A DNA stretch of 64,000 nt, from assembly GCA_026315105.1 (NCBI GenBank), contig CM048744.1:660985676-661049675 (forward strand), given 5' to 3'. Within the stretch, counting starts at the first letter, position 1. Each line of letters opens with the position of its first letter. Of this stretch, positions 33,400-46,265 are shown one piece after another. This DNA is from Locusta migratoria (taxonomy: Eukaryota; Arthropoda; Insecta; Orthoptera; Acrididae). The position numbers and the translations under genes were made by a program. Below the pieces are notes generated by a model. That model was not told where the DNA came from and did not search any database. It saw only the letters and a program-made list of their open reading frames with translations.

Positions 33400-36300
33400 C
33401 ACTGAATGACCTATGCTGAACGTCATGGCCTAACAAGCTATTCACACTGCGCGTGCCCTTATCACATGTCATGGACAGGTGATAGCCCTGCTGCGATAGT
33501 TCGCAGCCTGTCCACAAGAGGTCACAGCTGTCAATGACAACTTTCAAACCAGTGTTGCATTGTCAAACGACCGGTAGAGACAAGAGCATTCACTCTGTTA
33601 TTGTACGCCAAGGTGAATACAGTGTTTGTTCCAAGCGGTGTTTACTTTAATGGTGGCGAGGTTACTGGTCGCGTAGTCTTCCTGACACAGCCATTGCAGA
33701 ACAAGTTAATGTTTTACTGTCGAATCTTCAGTCATTGCTGGAAGTTATGGCTCAACAGAATGCTTCCCTCAAGGTGTCTATTGACACCTTGTTTAGGGCT
33801 GTGTCACAGGTTGGGTTGCGGTCTTCTGTGCCCATGCCTTCGTTTCCAACCCTTGACAAAAATGCTAAGGCTTGGTCCGACTGTGAACAGTGCTTGGTGC
33901 AGCTTCAGTCGCAAGCAGCCTTATCGTATATCTGTTCTCTCTTTGTGGCCTATTTTCACGTGGTGTCAGTTTGCATTTTTTCTACCATTCGTGTAAACAG
34001 CTGGGCCACTCGTACCGCGCTTGGGCCACGGAACTGCAGGGGTTGGCCTGTTGTTGTCAGTATCGGTCCGAGTCACATGAAGATTTGTATGCAGACTCTA
34101 TGGTCCACGATGTTTTGATCTGTCTTGCTCCCAACCTAGATGTTCACAAGCAGGCTCTTCAATCTGAGGACACCTCTATAGCGGAGGTTTCGTGTATCGT
34201 GCGCATTCAAATTTTATGAGGCAGTGGAGAGTCAGCTTTAGACGTGGGAGGAGGTATTGTTGATTGACGATTCGGCCCAGGTATCCACAGCGCCTGTTTC
34301 TGCGGAGGCTATAGTTGACTTGCACCCCCCTCTCCTCCCCCTCTAGCACTTTGGCACCCACCAGTGGTTTACAGGCGGAGGGAACGGCAACATGCATCAT
34401 TCACTTCAGAGAGCGAGTGGATTTCTTGTCTTTCATGTGGGGCGACTCATTCTCGGGAATTGTGCGCACACAGATGGCCCATGTGTAATCGCTGTGGAAA
34501 ATTCAGACACATTGCCCAAGTGAGTCACTCCTCCACACGGGGCACAACAAGACCTCACACCCTTGCGATTTCAATGATTTGCCCATGAATATTAATAAGG
34601 TCATTCTCGTAGGTGTACACACACTGAAACTGTTTAATGACCGCTGAATTCTGCAGAAAACTGCCACGTTTCAAGTGGACATGAGTGCAATTACCTCACT
34701 TCTAAGTTCGGCTACTCATCAAGTATTGGGATCCCCCATGTTAGGTCCAGTGCTGCGCACATTGGTCGGTTACGGCGGCCACCCCTTTCTACTTGTGGAG
34801 TAATTTGTAGCTAAGGCCATGTATCAGAATGTTAGCCGCATGGTGCCATTTGCAGTTGTTAACAGTGCGGCAGCTACGAATATCTTTTGCCTTGACACAT
34901 TCCATGCCTTTGACTTTACTATTACTGATTCTGACTGCTTGTTTTCTGATCAAATTCCATACAAGTGTCCCTTTCAACTACGCACAGAATTCGTGTCTTT
35001 GTTTTAACCAGGTCTTGGGTGTGTTAAGAATTTTCAGGCCTCTGTTACACTTAAACCGATGGCTTGCCCCGTCTCATCAGGCTCGGCCCCTTCCTATTGC
35101 TCTCCGTGGTGGTGTTAATTAGATCACCTGACGGCTGAGGGTATTTTGCTTCCTGTCACAGCCAGTGAGTGGGCCTCACCTCTAGTTGTCATATGCAAGC
35201 CCTCAGGGGCCCTGTGCTTATGTGGTGACTTTAAGAAAACTGTGAATTCCCAGTCCATCAATGATTCTTTCCTGATGCTTTGCCCGTCAGAGGCATATCT
35301 GCAGTTGACGTTGAATGACAAATCAAAGCAGACGCTGATAATTTCTATACTTTTCAGTCTGTTCAAGGTGGCCAGTGGCCTCGCAATCTTTCTGCGTATT
35401 GGGGCAGTTGCTAGCACCGGTACATTGTTGTATGAACTACATGGTTGATATTGTGCTGAGACGGTCCACACCTGCAGACTAAATTGCCAACCTCCGCTTC
35501 TTCTTTTTCTGTCTTGGATGTGGCTGCTCTCCAATGTAATTTCCACAAATCTTCCTTCTTGCAACCATCTATGGAGTACTTAGGCTATGAGGTCTCCCAT
35601 TCGGGGGTGCACCCCATGATGGATCACGTGCGTGCAGTGGCGGACTTCCCCGTCCTTCCTCAGTTCAAGAATTTCAGGTATTCCTGGGTAAGGTCACCTA
35701 TTATCACTGCTTCCTCCCACAGGCGGTCACAGTGGTGTACCTCCTGCACCAATTGCTGTGTAAGGGTGTCCCTTTCTGCTGGTCTTCAGCTTGCGAACGA
35801 GCTTTTTGAGCACTTAAAACAGCCCTCCTTGCCTTGCTGTATACACTGAAGGGGTCACACTAGTGGTGGCAGCGGTGCTGGCACACCAGTTCCCAGATCG
35901 GTCAGAATGCCTGTTGGCATTTGCATCAAAAACAATTACAGAGGCACAGCGCCAATATTCCCAGGTGGAGAAGGACGCCCTAGCCATCGTTTTCGTCCTC
36001 AAAAGAAATAAATTATCTTTACCTTTATGGGTCCAAGTTCACCCTATACACAGACCACTGCCTGCTAGTGACATTGTTCCAGCCTTTGGCTACTCTTCCA
36101 GACAAGGCAGCCCCTTGTCTCCAACGTTGGGTCTTGTACCTATCCTGTTTTAATTATGAGATATAGTACCGGTTGACAGCTTACGCCAATGCCGATGCCC
36201 TATCCCGCCTACCAATAGGCCCCCACATGGCCTTTGATGCGAAGATCTTTTGTTTTCATGGTTGACGAGTTGGCAGTCGAAACAGTCACGGATCACAGAG

Positions 36301-36596
36301 GCTACAGCTGCTGAACCGGTCCTCCAGATTGTCCTTAGCTGGGTGCAGCAGGGCTGTTCAGAGTGTCCTCCGGGTCAGGCGTCGGACCCTCTCCGCAATT
36401 ATTTTGCAATTTGCCTGTACCTTAGCACCTACAAGGGTATTCTACTTCTATTAATGGAAAGCGGCTTCCACTGAATATTAGTTCCAGCGTAGTTGCGCCA
36501 CCAACTTCTAGATCTTCTATACCGGAACCACTGGGGCGTCTCCTGCACAAAGATGGTTGCCCGCCGACATGTGTATTGTTGGCCGGGCTCACTGTT
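33400..36596 (+). pseudogene. Decayed Gypsy-type LTR retrotransposon
   Basis: A possible primer binding site TGGCGAGGTTACTGG starts at 33653, so a 5' LTR may precede it, but its ends are unclear. Gag: ASLKVSIDTLF at about 33750 and a knuckle CLSCGATHSRELC...CNRCGKFRHIAQ at 34430-34520. Protease-like: FQVDMSAITSLL near 34670. RT: WASPLVVICKPSG and SEAYLQLTLNDKSKQT, with a YLDD equivalent decayed to YMVD near 35440. RNase H: LLAFASKTITEAQRQYSQVEKDALAIVF. Integrase finger: LLYRNHWGVSCTKMVARRH near 36520. The sequence stops abruptly at about 36590, so the integrase core and 3' LTR are missing. Confidence 0.85.
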
Positions 36597-37001
36597 GAAA
36601 ATACTTTCTATTGAAGGTCTCTTCAAAGAGGGCCATCTGCATGAGCTTCTCCTGCTGCGAGGTGATGCTTACCAGTGGGTATCCTTCATGGACAACCACC
36701 ATTCTAAAGACCGAGACTGCAGTACTATAGGTCTGTTTCCCTATAGGGCCAAGACCTGGAGGTGTGGGATATTTGTAATGTTTTAAAAGCAAATGTCAAC
36801 TTTTACACAGGCATAAAAATTTCTTAAAAATGAGTACAGTTACTAAAATGCTGATTTTTAAAACGTTTTCTTGACAGAAAAGCACATATCTAACACTATA
36901 CCTTCTCTTTTCCCCTTCCCATGGGCATGGGTGCTTTGGAAAGCAGCTGCTGACAGGTTTGAACATTCCTGAAATATCAGTTTAATATGCAACAGTTGCA
37001 T
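36586..37001. repeat. Composite of LOA-like LINE ORF1 pieces and a 250-bp repeat
   Basis: Three segments are joined here: 36586-36622 (as at 41551-41587), 36623-36751 (as at 41135-41263) and 36752-37001 (as at 41813-42063). In the right-hand counterpart the order is different. The minus strand of the first two encodes the LINE ORF1 phrases RPSIESIFNSE and VVVHEGYPLVSI. Confidence 0.8.
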
Positions 37002-37287
37002 TTTTGATTTGATTTGATTTTTCCAGGGAAGCCAAAACAGTCTTGGTCCAACCCGCCACTGCCCGCACCGAAACTAAGTTTATTGTGCGGTATCGCTCCC
37101 TGTATATCTAGTAAAGCCAACCAATGCCCTTGAACAGTGCAAGGAGTCCCTTTACCAGTTCTTTATTAGACACAATTTCTTCGGGTCTGATTGTCCCAAA
37201 TATTCTGTGCCTTTTACTCTCCAATGCAATGCATTCGAAGATTAGATGTGATGCAGTTTCATCACAGATCCTACATTTAGGGTCCTC

Positions 37288-40200
37288 TTAAGTTATTCCC
37301 ATTGTACGTAGGTGTTTTTTGAAATTCCCATGGCCTGTCAGCAATCCAACCATGAGTCTAATCTCTCTCCTGTTCAGACCGAGGATTGCAGAGCTTCTTT
37401 TAAAACGTGGCTTTGGTATCATTACCTTGCCATGTTTTTGTTGATGGACTTTGGTCCAATATTCTACGTGCTGTCTTCTGAGCCAGTTACGTAGCTCCAA
37501 TTTGATCATTGCCTTGGTGATTGTCAGGACAGGTTCCGGTCCAATAAATGGAGTGTCTGCCCCCATCCTGGCTAATCTGTCGGCATGTTCGTTGCCACTG
37601 ATCCCCGAGTGGCCAGGGACCCACAATAGGTTTACTCTATTGCTTTCTCTTAGCTCCACCAGAACCCTGTGACATTCTGCAACAATTTTAGACCTTGTTG
37701 CAGGAGCTGCAAGTGATCTCAGGGCTCCCTGGCTGTCTGAATAGATATAGATGCTATGATCTTTGTAGCACCTACGCAAATTCTCCTCCACACACGCCCT
37801 GATGGCAATGATTTCGGCCTGTAATACTGAGGCCAATTTTCCTAGAGAGATGATGCCCTCCAGTCTTGGCTGCACTCCATATACCCCAGCCCCAACACCT
37901 TGGTCGGATTTTAACCCGTCAGTGAACCAGACAATATCCCCCGTACGGTGTCGAACTATTTTCTCCCACTACTCCCTACTTCCAATTGTTATATTGAAAG
38001 GCTTGTTGAAGCAGTATGGGGTTATAATATAGTCGGCTGGCATTTCCCCAACCTTTCCTATATTTACCTCACTAACTATTTTAGTGTGTGATTCTGGATA
38101 TCCCAAAGAGTTCCAGTTGTTACCAGTTTTGAGTCTGTAGGAACCAGCTGCTGCCACCATCTTGACCCAAAGGTGTAATGGGGGCATATCCAGCATGGTT
38201 TCCATACCAGCAGTTGGTGTGCTGCTAATTCCGCCTGTTATGGCTAAGCAGGCTAATCTCTGCACCTTACCAAGCTCCTTAGCAGCAACCTGCTGTTCTA
38301 CCTTCTTCCACCACACGACCGCCCCAGAGGTGATCCTAGGTCTAATCACTGTGGTGTATATCCAGTGCATACCCTTGGGGCTCAATTTTTGCCACAAGCT
38401 CTCCTGGTACTCACAAGAGTACCTTTTTGCCTTGGAGCAAATATTCCTGATGTGAGGGGTCCATGTCAGTTTCTCATCTAGGGTAACCCCTAGATATTTC
38501 ACTGTCCCCTTCACAGGTAGCGCTTCATTGAAAAGCTTTAGATTCCAACTTGAATGTTGTATATGCTTCTTTGTGAATGGTACAACAACAGTCTTCTTGG
38601 GACTAACCCCCAGATCCTGTTTTCTGCACCAGTCTTGCACAATGTCCAAAGCAACTTGTGCCAATATTCTTTACTGTGTCAGCAAATTTGCCAAGTATTA
38701 CAATGACAAGATCATCTGCGTATCCTTGGCAAAAGTAATGCCTAGAGTTTAATTCTCCAATGAGATCATTCACCACTAGATTCCACAATAAAGGGGAAAG
38801 AACTCCTCCTTGCGGGCAACCCCTAGTGGTGTTGATTACCATTTTTTCATTCATCATGGTAGCCTCTACCTTTCATCCACTGAGCATGGCTCTAGTCCAC
38901 CTACATATAGTGGTCCCTAGGTCATGCACCTCTGCTGCCCTAACCATGGAATCGAAGGTCGTGTTGCTAAAAGCCCCCTCGATGCCCAGGAAGATACAGA
39001 GGGCTATTTCCTGAAAGTGTAGTGCTTTCTCCACCTTCCCAACGAGTTGGTAGAGATCTGTCTCACATGATTTACCTGGCTAATATGCATGTTGATTTGA
39101 ATGTAGAGGAGCCCTACTTAACCTCTTTTCTCCAACATGCACATTAACCAGCTTTTCCAATGTCTTAAGAATGAAGGAGGACATGCTGGCCTTGGTATGA
39201 TCAATTCTCCCTGGTTTAGGAATGAAGACAACCTTCACTGCCCTCCAGGCATTGGGTATGATTCCTGCTGCTAGGCTAACCCTGAATAACCTGCATAGGA
39301 ATCTAATAAGATTTTCTCCTGCTTGTTGCAGGAGAGCTGGAAAGATTCCATCGGGGCCAGGTGACTTGAACGGTTGAAATGTTCCCACCACCCATCGGAC
39401 CTTACTGAGATCGACACACTCCTTGGCCAAATCCCAGTCCTCTTTGCAAATACCTGAGAACCTTTGTCTCTCAGGAATCACATTCTGGTCTGAGTGATCC
39501 CCCAGAGTATATTGAGGAAAGTGAGTCTTGAGGATCAGTTCCAGCGTTTCATGTGCTGTCTTTTTGTACTCCCCATCCTCCTTCCTCAATGTTCCTCCTG
39601 GATTACTTGGTACCCTAGTGAGGATTTTATGAAGTCTCAGTTGAGCAGCTGTGTCCTCCACTTCCTCACAGAATACCTTCCAGGATGCCTCCTTTGCCCG
39701 TCTGAAGGCAAGGTTGTAATTGACAAGGGCCTCACGATACTTTGCCCATTGTCCTTTGCGCCTCGCAAGGTTAAACAGTCTTCGTACCTGTTACCTTTGC
39801 ATTTCCAGGTTATTATTCCATAAAGGCACACTCCTATTTGTGCACTTCTTGGCGATTGAGCAGTTGTCCTGGTATGAGGTCACTATAGCAGAGCTTAAAG
39901 CCTCTGCTACTTCCTCAAACTGTGCTGGATTCCTTATCGAAGTTTTAATTTCCGATAGGCTGAATTAAAGGTCTTTCCCATATGTCTCCCAGTACGTTTT
40001 CCTGGGGTTCCTATAGGCCATGGTCTGTCTGGTTCCCATTTCAACCTTGAATTTAATATACATGTGATCTGATGAGGATGGCTCCAGGACCACATGCCAC
40101 TGTTTGTCATAACTTCCCATCATCATGGAACCAAAAGTTATGTCACTTACTTCTTCCCTTCTACTATTCCTGAATGTGGGTTCATCACCCCTATTCAGGA

Positions 40201-40701
40201 TCTCCAAGTTGTTATATAGGAGAAATTCAAGAAGGTGCTCAACTCTACTGTTGGTGTCCTTGCTGCCCCACGATAGATTGTGGACATTGGCATCACATCC
40301 CACCAACAGTTCGTCACCTTGCCGATGGCAGGCTTCCGTCAATCTCCTCACTTCCAAAGAAGGGGGAGAGCTGTCATCGTAAGGAAGGTATGCTGAGGCC
40401 AAAACAATTTCCCTCGTGATACCTTCCTCACGTTGCTGCATCCTGATGGTCACCAGGTCCCTGGAACAAAACTCCATCATTGGTATGAAAGGTATTCCAT
40501 TTCTAACATAAAATTTCTGGCATAAATCAGCTTACCTCCAGTACCATTGAGGCCCGATACACCCCCTTTGTATAAATAGGGTTCTTGTATCAGGGCCACA
40601 TCCACCTCCTGTCTCCCCAGGCGACGGCTCAGGACAGCAGTGGCCCCTTTACTGTGCTGCAGGTTTATCTGCAGCACTTCCAGTCCCCATCTTGCTGTCA
40701 T
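37288..40701 (-). pseudogene. LOA-like ORF2: endonuclease, RT, RNase H
   Basis: Starts at an ATG at 40701, overlapping the end of ORF1 by about 53 nt in another frame. EN: LEVLQINLQHSKGATA, VALIQEPYLY, VGCDANVHNLSWGS, and SSSDHMYI (active-site Asp-His). RT: FQPFKSPGPDGIFPALLQQ, AVKVVFIPKPGR, GCPQGGVLSPLLWNL and GYADDLVIV (38680-38720). RNase H: AEIIAIRACVEENL, YIYSDSQGALRSL and LLWVPGHSGISGNEHADRLA (37560-37640), with the catalytic Asp/Glu residues present. The frame breaks near 40480, 39960-39660 (EN-RT link degraded), 39080, 38860 and 37970. It is not functional but fairly recent. Confidence 0.88.
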
Positions 40702-41620
40702 TATTGCCTTTAAGGTCTTTGATTACCCTGACGGTGACCTGCAAGAACCCTAAAAACAGTTGCAGGCCTTGCTCTCGCATTGCCTTCAGGGACTTCTCTC
40801 CGACCTCCACCACCAGGGTTCGTCCTTCCGGAACGACCTTTTGGTTAATTACCCTCCAATCTTCTGTTGAGACTTTTGGGTTCTGGACCGTTATTTTCTC
40901 GAACAGAGTCTTTGGAGAGACATCCTTAAGGATCTTTGGTACCCATATTGATACCTTTGCGGTCTTCAGGAGTTCGGCTGCTTTCTTGACCAGCAGCTTC
41001 GCATCCTCCCACGGGGATATCATGGGCACCTTGTCCTTAAGCCATTCAGCTGAGTGCTCCCCCTCGCAGACAAAAATGAGGGCACCGCGATCTAGATAGA
41101 TCCTTCTGAATTTGGGTCCTGGACCAGCGTCCCCGCAATCTCTTCAAAGAGGGCCATCTGCATGAGCTTCTCCTGCTGCAAGGTGACGCTTACCAGTAGG
41201 TATCCTTCATGAACAACTACAATTCTAAAGACTGAGACTGCAGTACTATAGGTCTGTTTCCCTATTTCCTGCCTTTTCCTGCCTCAGCCTTTTAGGATCA
41301 AGCCTGTCCAGAGAGGAGGGAGTCTTAGATACCTCCCTAACCCTCTTTCCACCTGTCTTTGACGTCGAGGGGGACTGTGTATCCCCTTCGACCTGAGGCA
41401 GTTTCTTTTTGGGGGTCTTGGGCTCAAGCCCTTTTGATTCCCTCCACTTATGTTTAGGAAGCCATTCTTTTCCTTCCTTTTGCTTCTGTTCCTTGACAAG
41501 TTTCCTCCTCTGAGCCTTCATTTCTCGCCCAGCCTCAACATCTGCGAATGTTACTACGCGCTCACTGTTGAAGATATTTTCTATTGAAGGTCTCCCAGTC
41601 CTGTTGGTGTTTACTTTACT
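40649..41620 (-). pseudogene. LOA-like ORF1 (nucleic-acid-binding chaperone)
   Basis: Reads RPSIENIFNSERVVTFADVEAG near 41587-41525, then a basic stretch (KAQRRKLVKEQKQKEGKEWLPKH), PKRLRQEKAG, VVVHEGYLLVSVTLQQEK, and a folded C-terminal domain (ISPWEDAKLLVKKAAELLK, EDWRVINQKVVPEGRTLVVEV, EQGLQLFLGFLQVTVR) ending at 40649. Two frame changes are needed, near 41246 and 41030. No CCHC knuckle is visible. The right limit is uncertain because the region meets an RTE fragment. Confidence 0.7.
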
Positions 41621-41632
41621 GAAACCAACTCA

Positions 41633-42170
41633 CTGGAGTAGATGAATTCCCTCAGAAATGAAGACATCCTTGAAAGAGCCAACTACTACAAACTATTACA
41701 CCTGGCATGCAACATACATAAAACAGGGAAAATACACTCAGACCTCAAAAGGATTGTACAGTTCCAGTTTCAAAGAAAACAGGCAGGAGCACACATATGA
41801 TTGTTTGTAGGAGAGGGCCAAGACCTGGAGGTGTGGGATATTTGTAATGTTTTAAAAGCAAATGTCTACTTTTACACAGACATCAAAATTTGTTAAAAAT
41901 GAGTACAGTTACTAAAATACTGATTTTTAAAACATTTTCTTGACAGAAAAGCACATATCTAACACTATACCTTCTCTTTTCCCCCTCCTTGGGCATTGGT
42001 GCTTTTGAAAGCAGCTGCTGACAGCTTTGAACATTCCTGAATTATCAGTGTAATATGCAACAGTTGCATAACACTGACATGATTTTTTTCACCAAAGAAT
42101 GGAAAAACCTGGTAGAATGTAACCTCATGGAAGATGAATTTGGGTTGTGGAGAAATGTAAGTACACATAC
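41633..42170 (+). mobile_element. Highly decayed RTE fragment containing a 250-bp repeat
   Basis: CTGGAGTAGATGAATTCCCTC matches the GVDDIPSELL region, and GGAAAAACCTGGTAGAATG matches MEKLVEADL. Between them (41813-42063) sits the repeat also present at 36752-37001. Confidence 0.7.
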
Positions 42171-42183
42171 ACAAGTTTTGACC

Positions 42184-42184
<1 letters not shown>

Positions 42185-42228
<44 letters not shown>
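42185..42228. repeat. (TA)n microsatellite
   Basis: About 22 TA units following the RTE fragment. Confidence 0.95.
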
Positions 42229-42231
<3 letters not shown>

Positions 42232-42416
42232 TGCACTAGTGGGAAACAGGAAGGTCTGTATGGGCACAGTAGGAGTACCAAGTGGCAAACATCACAGACG
42301 ACTTTTATAAGGAAGATTTTTATCACTAATCTTCAACTTTTTAACTGTCTTATAAAGTAGTAACTCTCGATTAATCATGAAAATTCTCTTCATAGATGAT
42401 AAATTATTGTTCAAAC

Positions 42417-42850
42417 GAGATAGATTGACTGGCCAGTACTTACCTTTGTGCTGTACCACCGATAGTTACACAAATGAAGAAACAGAAAAAAATGGGGTGA
42501 AAATGGCCAAGCTTTCAGAACACAGTTCCTTCATCATATGGGAGAGAAGGGAAGAAGAAAGGATGGGAACAGAAGAGAAAGGTAATTCATGACCTAGGTC
42601 ATGAAGGTGGTGTTTCGGGAGTACTCTGATTACATGGAAATTATTAACTGACGTGCTATAATATTCTTCAAAAGAGGTAGATTGGCTGGCCAGTATTTAC
42701 CTTAGTGCTATAATACTGATAGTCACATAAAATTATAAGAAAAAAATAGGATACCAGCTTTCAGAACTATCTCCATTTGTGTTTTTTGTGTGACTATCAG
42801 TGGTACAGAATTAAGGTGAGTACTGGCCAGCCAATCTATCTAGATTTTGA
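42417..42850. repeat. Inverted repeat pair plus a direct copy, MITE-like
   Basis: AGATAGATTGACTGGCCAGT at 42417 recurs directly at about 42670 (GTAGATTGGCTGGCCAGT) and inverted at 42822-42845 (ACTGGCCAGCCAATCTATCT). The inverted arms also share TGTGACTATCAGTGGTACAG. Each arm is about 55 bp. No ORF. Confidence 0.72.
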
Positions 42851-43203
42851 ATGATAAAGTAGCAACTTCATTGCTTAATGAAAAAGCACATTAGATAGTA
42901 TTAATAGGATCAGTGGAGCTAAGAAAATATTGTTCATGGTACAGACAGATGCCTGATGTTGTGGAGATTAAAATCTGTCAAAGCCAAATGTCCAAAAGAA
43001 CAGATGTCACACATATGTAACTTTTACAATTTGCCAATGACGGGAAATGATCCTTTCTTCAGTGCGAAGGCACTCCTAGGCCCTTACTCTTATGGAATCA
43101 GTTTGAATAACTATGAGTTTGAGTAATAGTGGGCATGGTAAAGTTGAGAATTTGTATCTGACCAGAGATGGACTTGAGTAATCCATTGCAGGTGTGGTGA
43201 TTA

Positions 43204-43290
43204 CTGTGTCCCCAGTGTTGTAGAGGTCAGCACAACTGCGTAGAAAACAGAAGACCCAGGTTCGAATCACAGCTCGGTACACATTTTCAA
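43204..43290 (+). mobile_element. tRNA-like SINE relic
   Basis: AGAAGACCCAGGTTCGAATC contains a box B-like core (GGTTCGAATC), followed by GGTACACATTTTCAAC. Box A is weak. No TSD was found. Could be a tRNA-derived relic or chance. Confidence 0.45.
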
Positions 43291-43300
43291 CTTTATCCAT

Positions 43301-44863
43301 TGCGAGTGTGAAGGTCGGGGTGATAGTTTAAAATAGGGAAAGTTTAATTTTTAAAACTCACAACCACCAACTGCGAACCAAATTCCTAAACATGCAAAAA
43401 CACTGGAACTGTGATTGCTACTATTTGACTCGTTTTCTAGGGGATGATATCACACGTTTGCAGCTTTCCTTCCCTGCATATGATTAACAAAACAAATTCA
43501 TAATAAAGTCAAGTTCATGAGAGAACTGGGTGTGCTAACTACTATTTTTGAAAACACATGAAAGTTCACTTTCTGTTGTTTATTTCACAATATTAGAACC
43601 CTGTGGCTGATACGTCTGTACGTCGACACATTTATCAAAAAAAAAAAAAAAATAGCCCGTGAGTCCCCAGACAAAATGAATATTTGTCGCAAATTGTTTT
43701 CTCACCATGTGCCTGTCTCAAACACCGTTTATGTTCATGCCTATGCGATGACACGTGTTACGCTAACAAAACACAGTCACTTTAATTCAATGCAATGCAC
43801 ACCTTGTTCCACCAGATAAATATTCACAACACACAGTAGCACTCGATACAACTTGGTGCAGTCTATGACGAGCAACCACACATGGCAATTGCCACACAAA
43901 AATCTAAAGTCTCCACCTGGAGATCCAGATTCCGACTGATGCAGAGCAACGCCGCCCGGCCAGCTACCCCACTTGCTCCCGACTTGTCACTTCCTGCCCT
44001 AGCGCGTGCATGCCAAAAGCTCAACTGCCGGGTTTTTTCCCTATGTCATCAACTTCCACATGTTTGCTGTTCTAACCGACTTCCAACGTACAGCGCTCAG
44101 CCAATACATTTCTAAAACTTTACTTAAAATCAAAATAATTACACTACCCATTAAACAAATTTCTTATGTTTTTATATTGGTACACACATCCTTTACACTA
44201 TTTATTACAATCGTGCAATTTCTTATATCACAGAAAAGTGATTTAACTGAATATTTTAAGATAAAATACACAAGATTAATTGAAAATAAAATGAGAAAAA
44301 GTTAATATATTACTTTTATAAACAAACATTGCCATGCTAGTTGTGTAACTGTCTGGTATTCATTGGTAATTCATTACTTTTCATTGTCAATTAAACATAT
44401 TACGTCAGATGTGACTATATCAGCTAATGTATTGTTTATTTGTCAACAGGCTATTTTGTAATGAGGGCCTTAAAGGTTCCTAACTGCATCGTATTACTTC
44501 AAATGCAAGTAGTATTAGAATATTTTATTTCACGCTGTGCACTGCACTGCACCTGGCACTCGCCATTGTCCCTCTCTCCCCTCACCGGAAACGAAACTGG
44601 AAAAAGCCACCAACGTCGGCCTGCTCGTTGGCCACCCGTCAGCTACAAGCACACAGCAAATCTCAACGTGGAGAATTTCTACCTTTGGCCTAACTATAAA
44701 TGTTGTCACCCAACTGCATACATACATTGCTACCATAATTAATAAGATTAAAATTGTGTAACATTTATTGCATTGGCATGGTCAATGTTTGCAGTGAACT
44801 TCATACTGTTTAATTATCAAATGCTATTAATTACCAGTATTTCTATTGTGCGGTAATCTCACA
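43301..44863 (-). repeat. Solo LTR of the element B family
   Basis: 1563 bp, collinear along its whole length with 13827-15399, including TGCGAG...CTCACA ends. It is flanked by the 4-bp TSD CCAT (43297-43300 and 44864-44867). No internal sequence is attached, so the element was lost by LTR-LTR recombination. Confidence 0.94.
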
Positions 44864-44867
44864 CCAT

Positions 44868-45261
44868 TCACAGTTAAATTCATACAGTCCATGAATATGA
44901 ATAGATAATAATTGCTGGATCCAAAGTGATGTCTGTTCTTCCGGACACGTCCGAAAGTACATGCACCACGTATATATAACTTGGGCATTTTCATATTAAG
45001 AAGAAATAAAGAATATATACATAGATATATAAACTAGCAAAATTATTTTTGTAGCTTGTTTATACACGAACTGCTTGACACGTCCTACCTCATCATTAAG
45101 CCCCATTCGCAACTGTGTTTGGAGTGCTTGGCAGGACCACAGTGATTGTAGAGGGCTGTCGGGCCAGGCATGCTATTACACAACCGACTTATCCATATCT
45201 ACCATACAATTCAATGTACTATTTTGATCCAAGGGATGAATAAAGAATGAATCAATCAACT
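44868..45261. other. Unassigned spacer
   Basis: No ORF above chance and no recognised repeat. Confidence 0.5.
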
Positions 45262-45560
45262 TATCTTAGAACATAGGTTAAGGAAAGATGACTTATGTTT
45301 ATACCACTACTAGCCTCGGAGGCTTTTTTTGACATTGTTGACTGGAATACACGGTTTATTTTGTACACTGAACAAACTATAACTAAAATCAGAGAAAATG
45401 TGGAAAAGGAATTAAAATCTGCTATAACATTGTCAATCTAGCAGAGACATTACAGAACTTGGAAGAACAGTTGAATGGAATGAATAGCAAAAGACGATTA
45501 CGGTATAAGATGAACATTAATCAAACTAAATCAAGTAGGGCAGAATGTGGCCAAATTACA
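45262..45560 (+). mobile_element. RTE relic
   Basis: GACATTGTTGACTGGAATACAC (FDNVDWNT region) and GAAGAACAGTTGAATGGAATG (EEQLNGMDS) remain, with the GVRQGC segment deleted between them. Confidence 0.8.
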
Positions 45561-45849
45561 TTAGGGAATTCTGGAAGATTGGAACAACCTGACGCATCCG
45601 AAAATGGATAGTTTGGTAATGTAATATAGTATGCCAAGTCAAATCCTCATGCCGGGGAGACACCGTCATAGCGGCGTTTCATGCTGTTTGCACAGATTTA
45701 TAATTGAAACATGTATGTAAATCATTGTAAATGTACACATTTATTAGCGAAATAAATTTATAATATTTTACAAACATTGCCCAACACATTTTATGAACAA
45801 CGTATCACCTTCACCTACTTGATCTCAGAAAAAATACGATTGACATTAT

Positions 45850-46090
45850 TTTTTTTTTTATTTTTTTTTTTTTTTTTGGTATTTTAAAGCCACCGGAGAT
45901 GGCAGGCTGGCAGCAGCTCATTTGCTGCTCTTCAGCCGAGCGTATTTACAAAGTTGACAAGTCTATAAAAACAGAGAGAGGTGATAAAATTTGATGAATT
46001 AAAACACTACAATGGAGGTTAAACAAATACGTGAAGGCGAATCCATTTTATTTTACTTCTTTTCTTTCTTCAGCTCTTGCTTAAGCTACT
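45850..46090 (-). mobile_element. Candidate poly(A)-tailed retroinsertion
   Basis: A T-rich run at about 45848-45877 is followed by GGTATTTTAAAGCCACCGG and GATGGCAGGCTGGCAGCAGC. In minus sense this would be a body with a 3' poly(A). A TSD was not identified. Confidence 0.4.
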
Positions 46091-46265
46091 CGAACTCTCG
46101 TAAAGCCTATGGGCTACGCTGTAGTATCGATATCTCACCATAGGTGAAGGTATGTTAATCTCTGGAGTCTGGATATTCGCGAAATTTTTGAATACAGAAT
46201 AAAGCTGTATTTAATAAATATTGTATCCCATAGTAAAAGGAGGACAGTGCGAACACGGCATACCA

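Larger units (their letters stand above)
37005..41620 (-). mobile_element. LOA-like LINE with endonuclease, RT and RNase H
   Basis: Minus-strand LINE. ORF1 is at about 40649-41620 and ORF2 at about 37288-40701, with the 3' end marked by (ATCAA)n-like repeats at 37002-37020. EN with LQINLQHSK, RT with YADD, and a C-terminal RNase H suggest the LOA/I group (inference). Right boundary is approximate, and no TSD was found. Confidence 0.82.
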
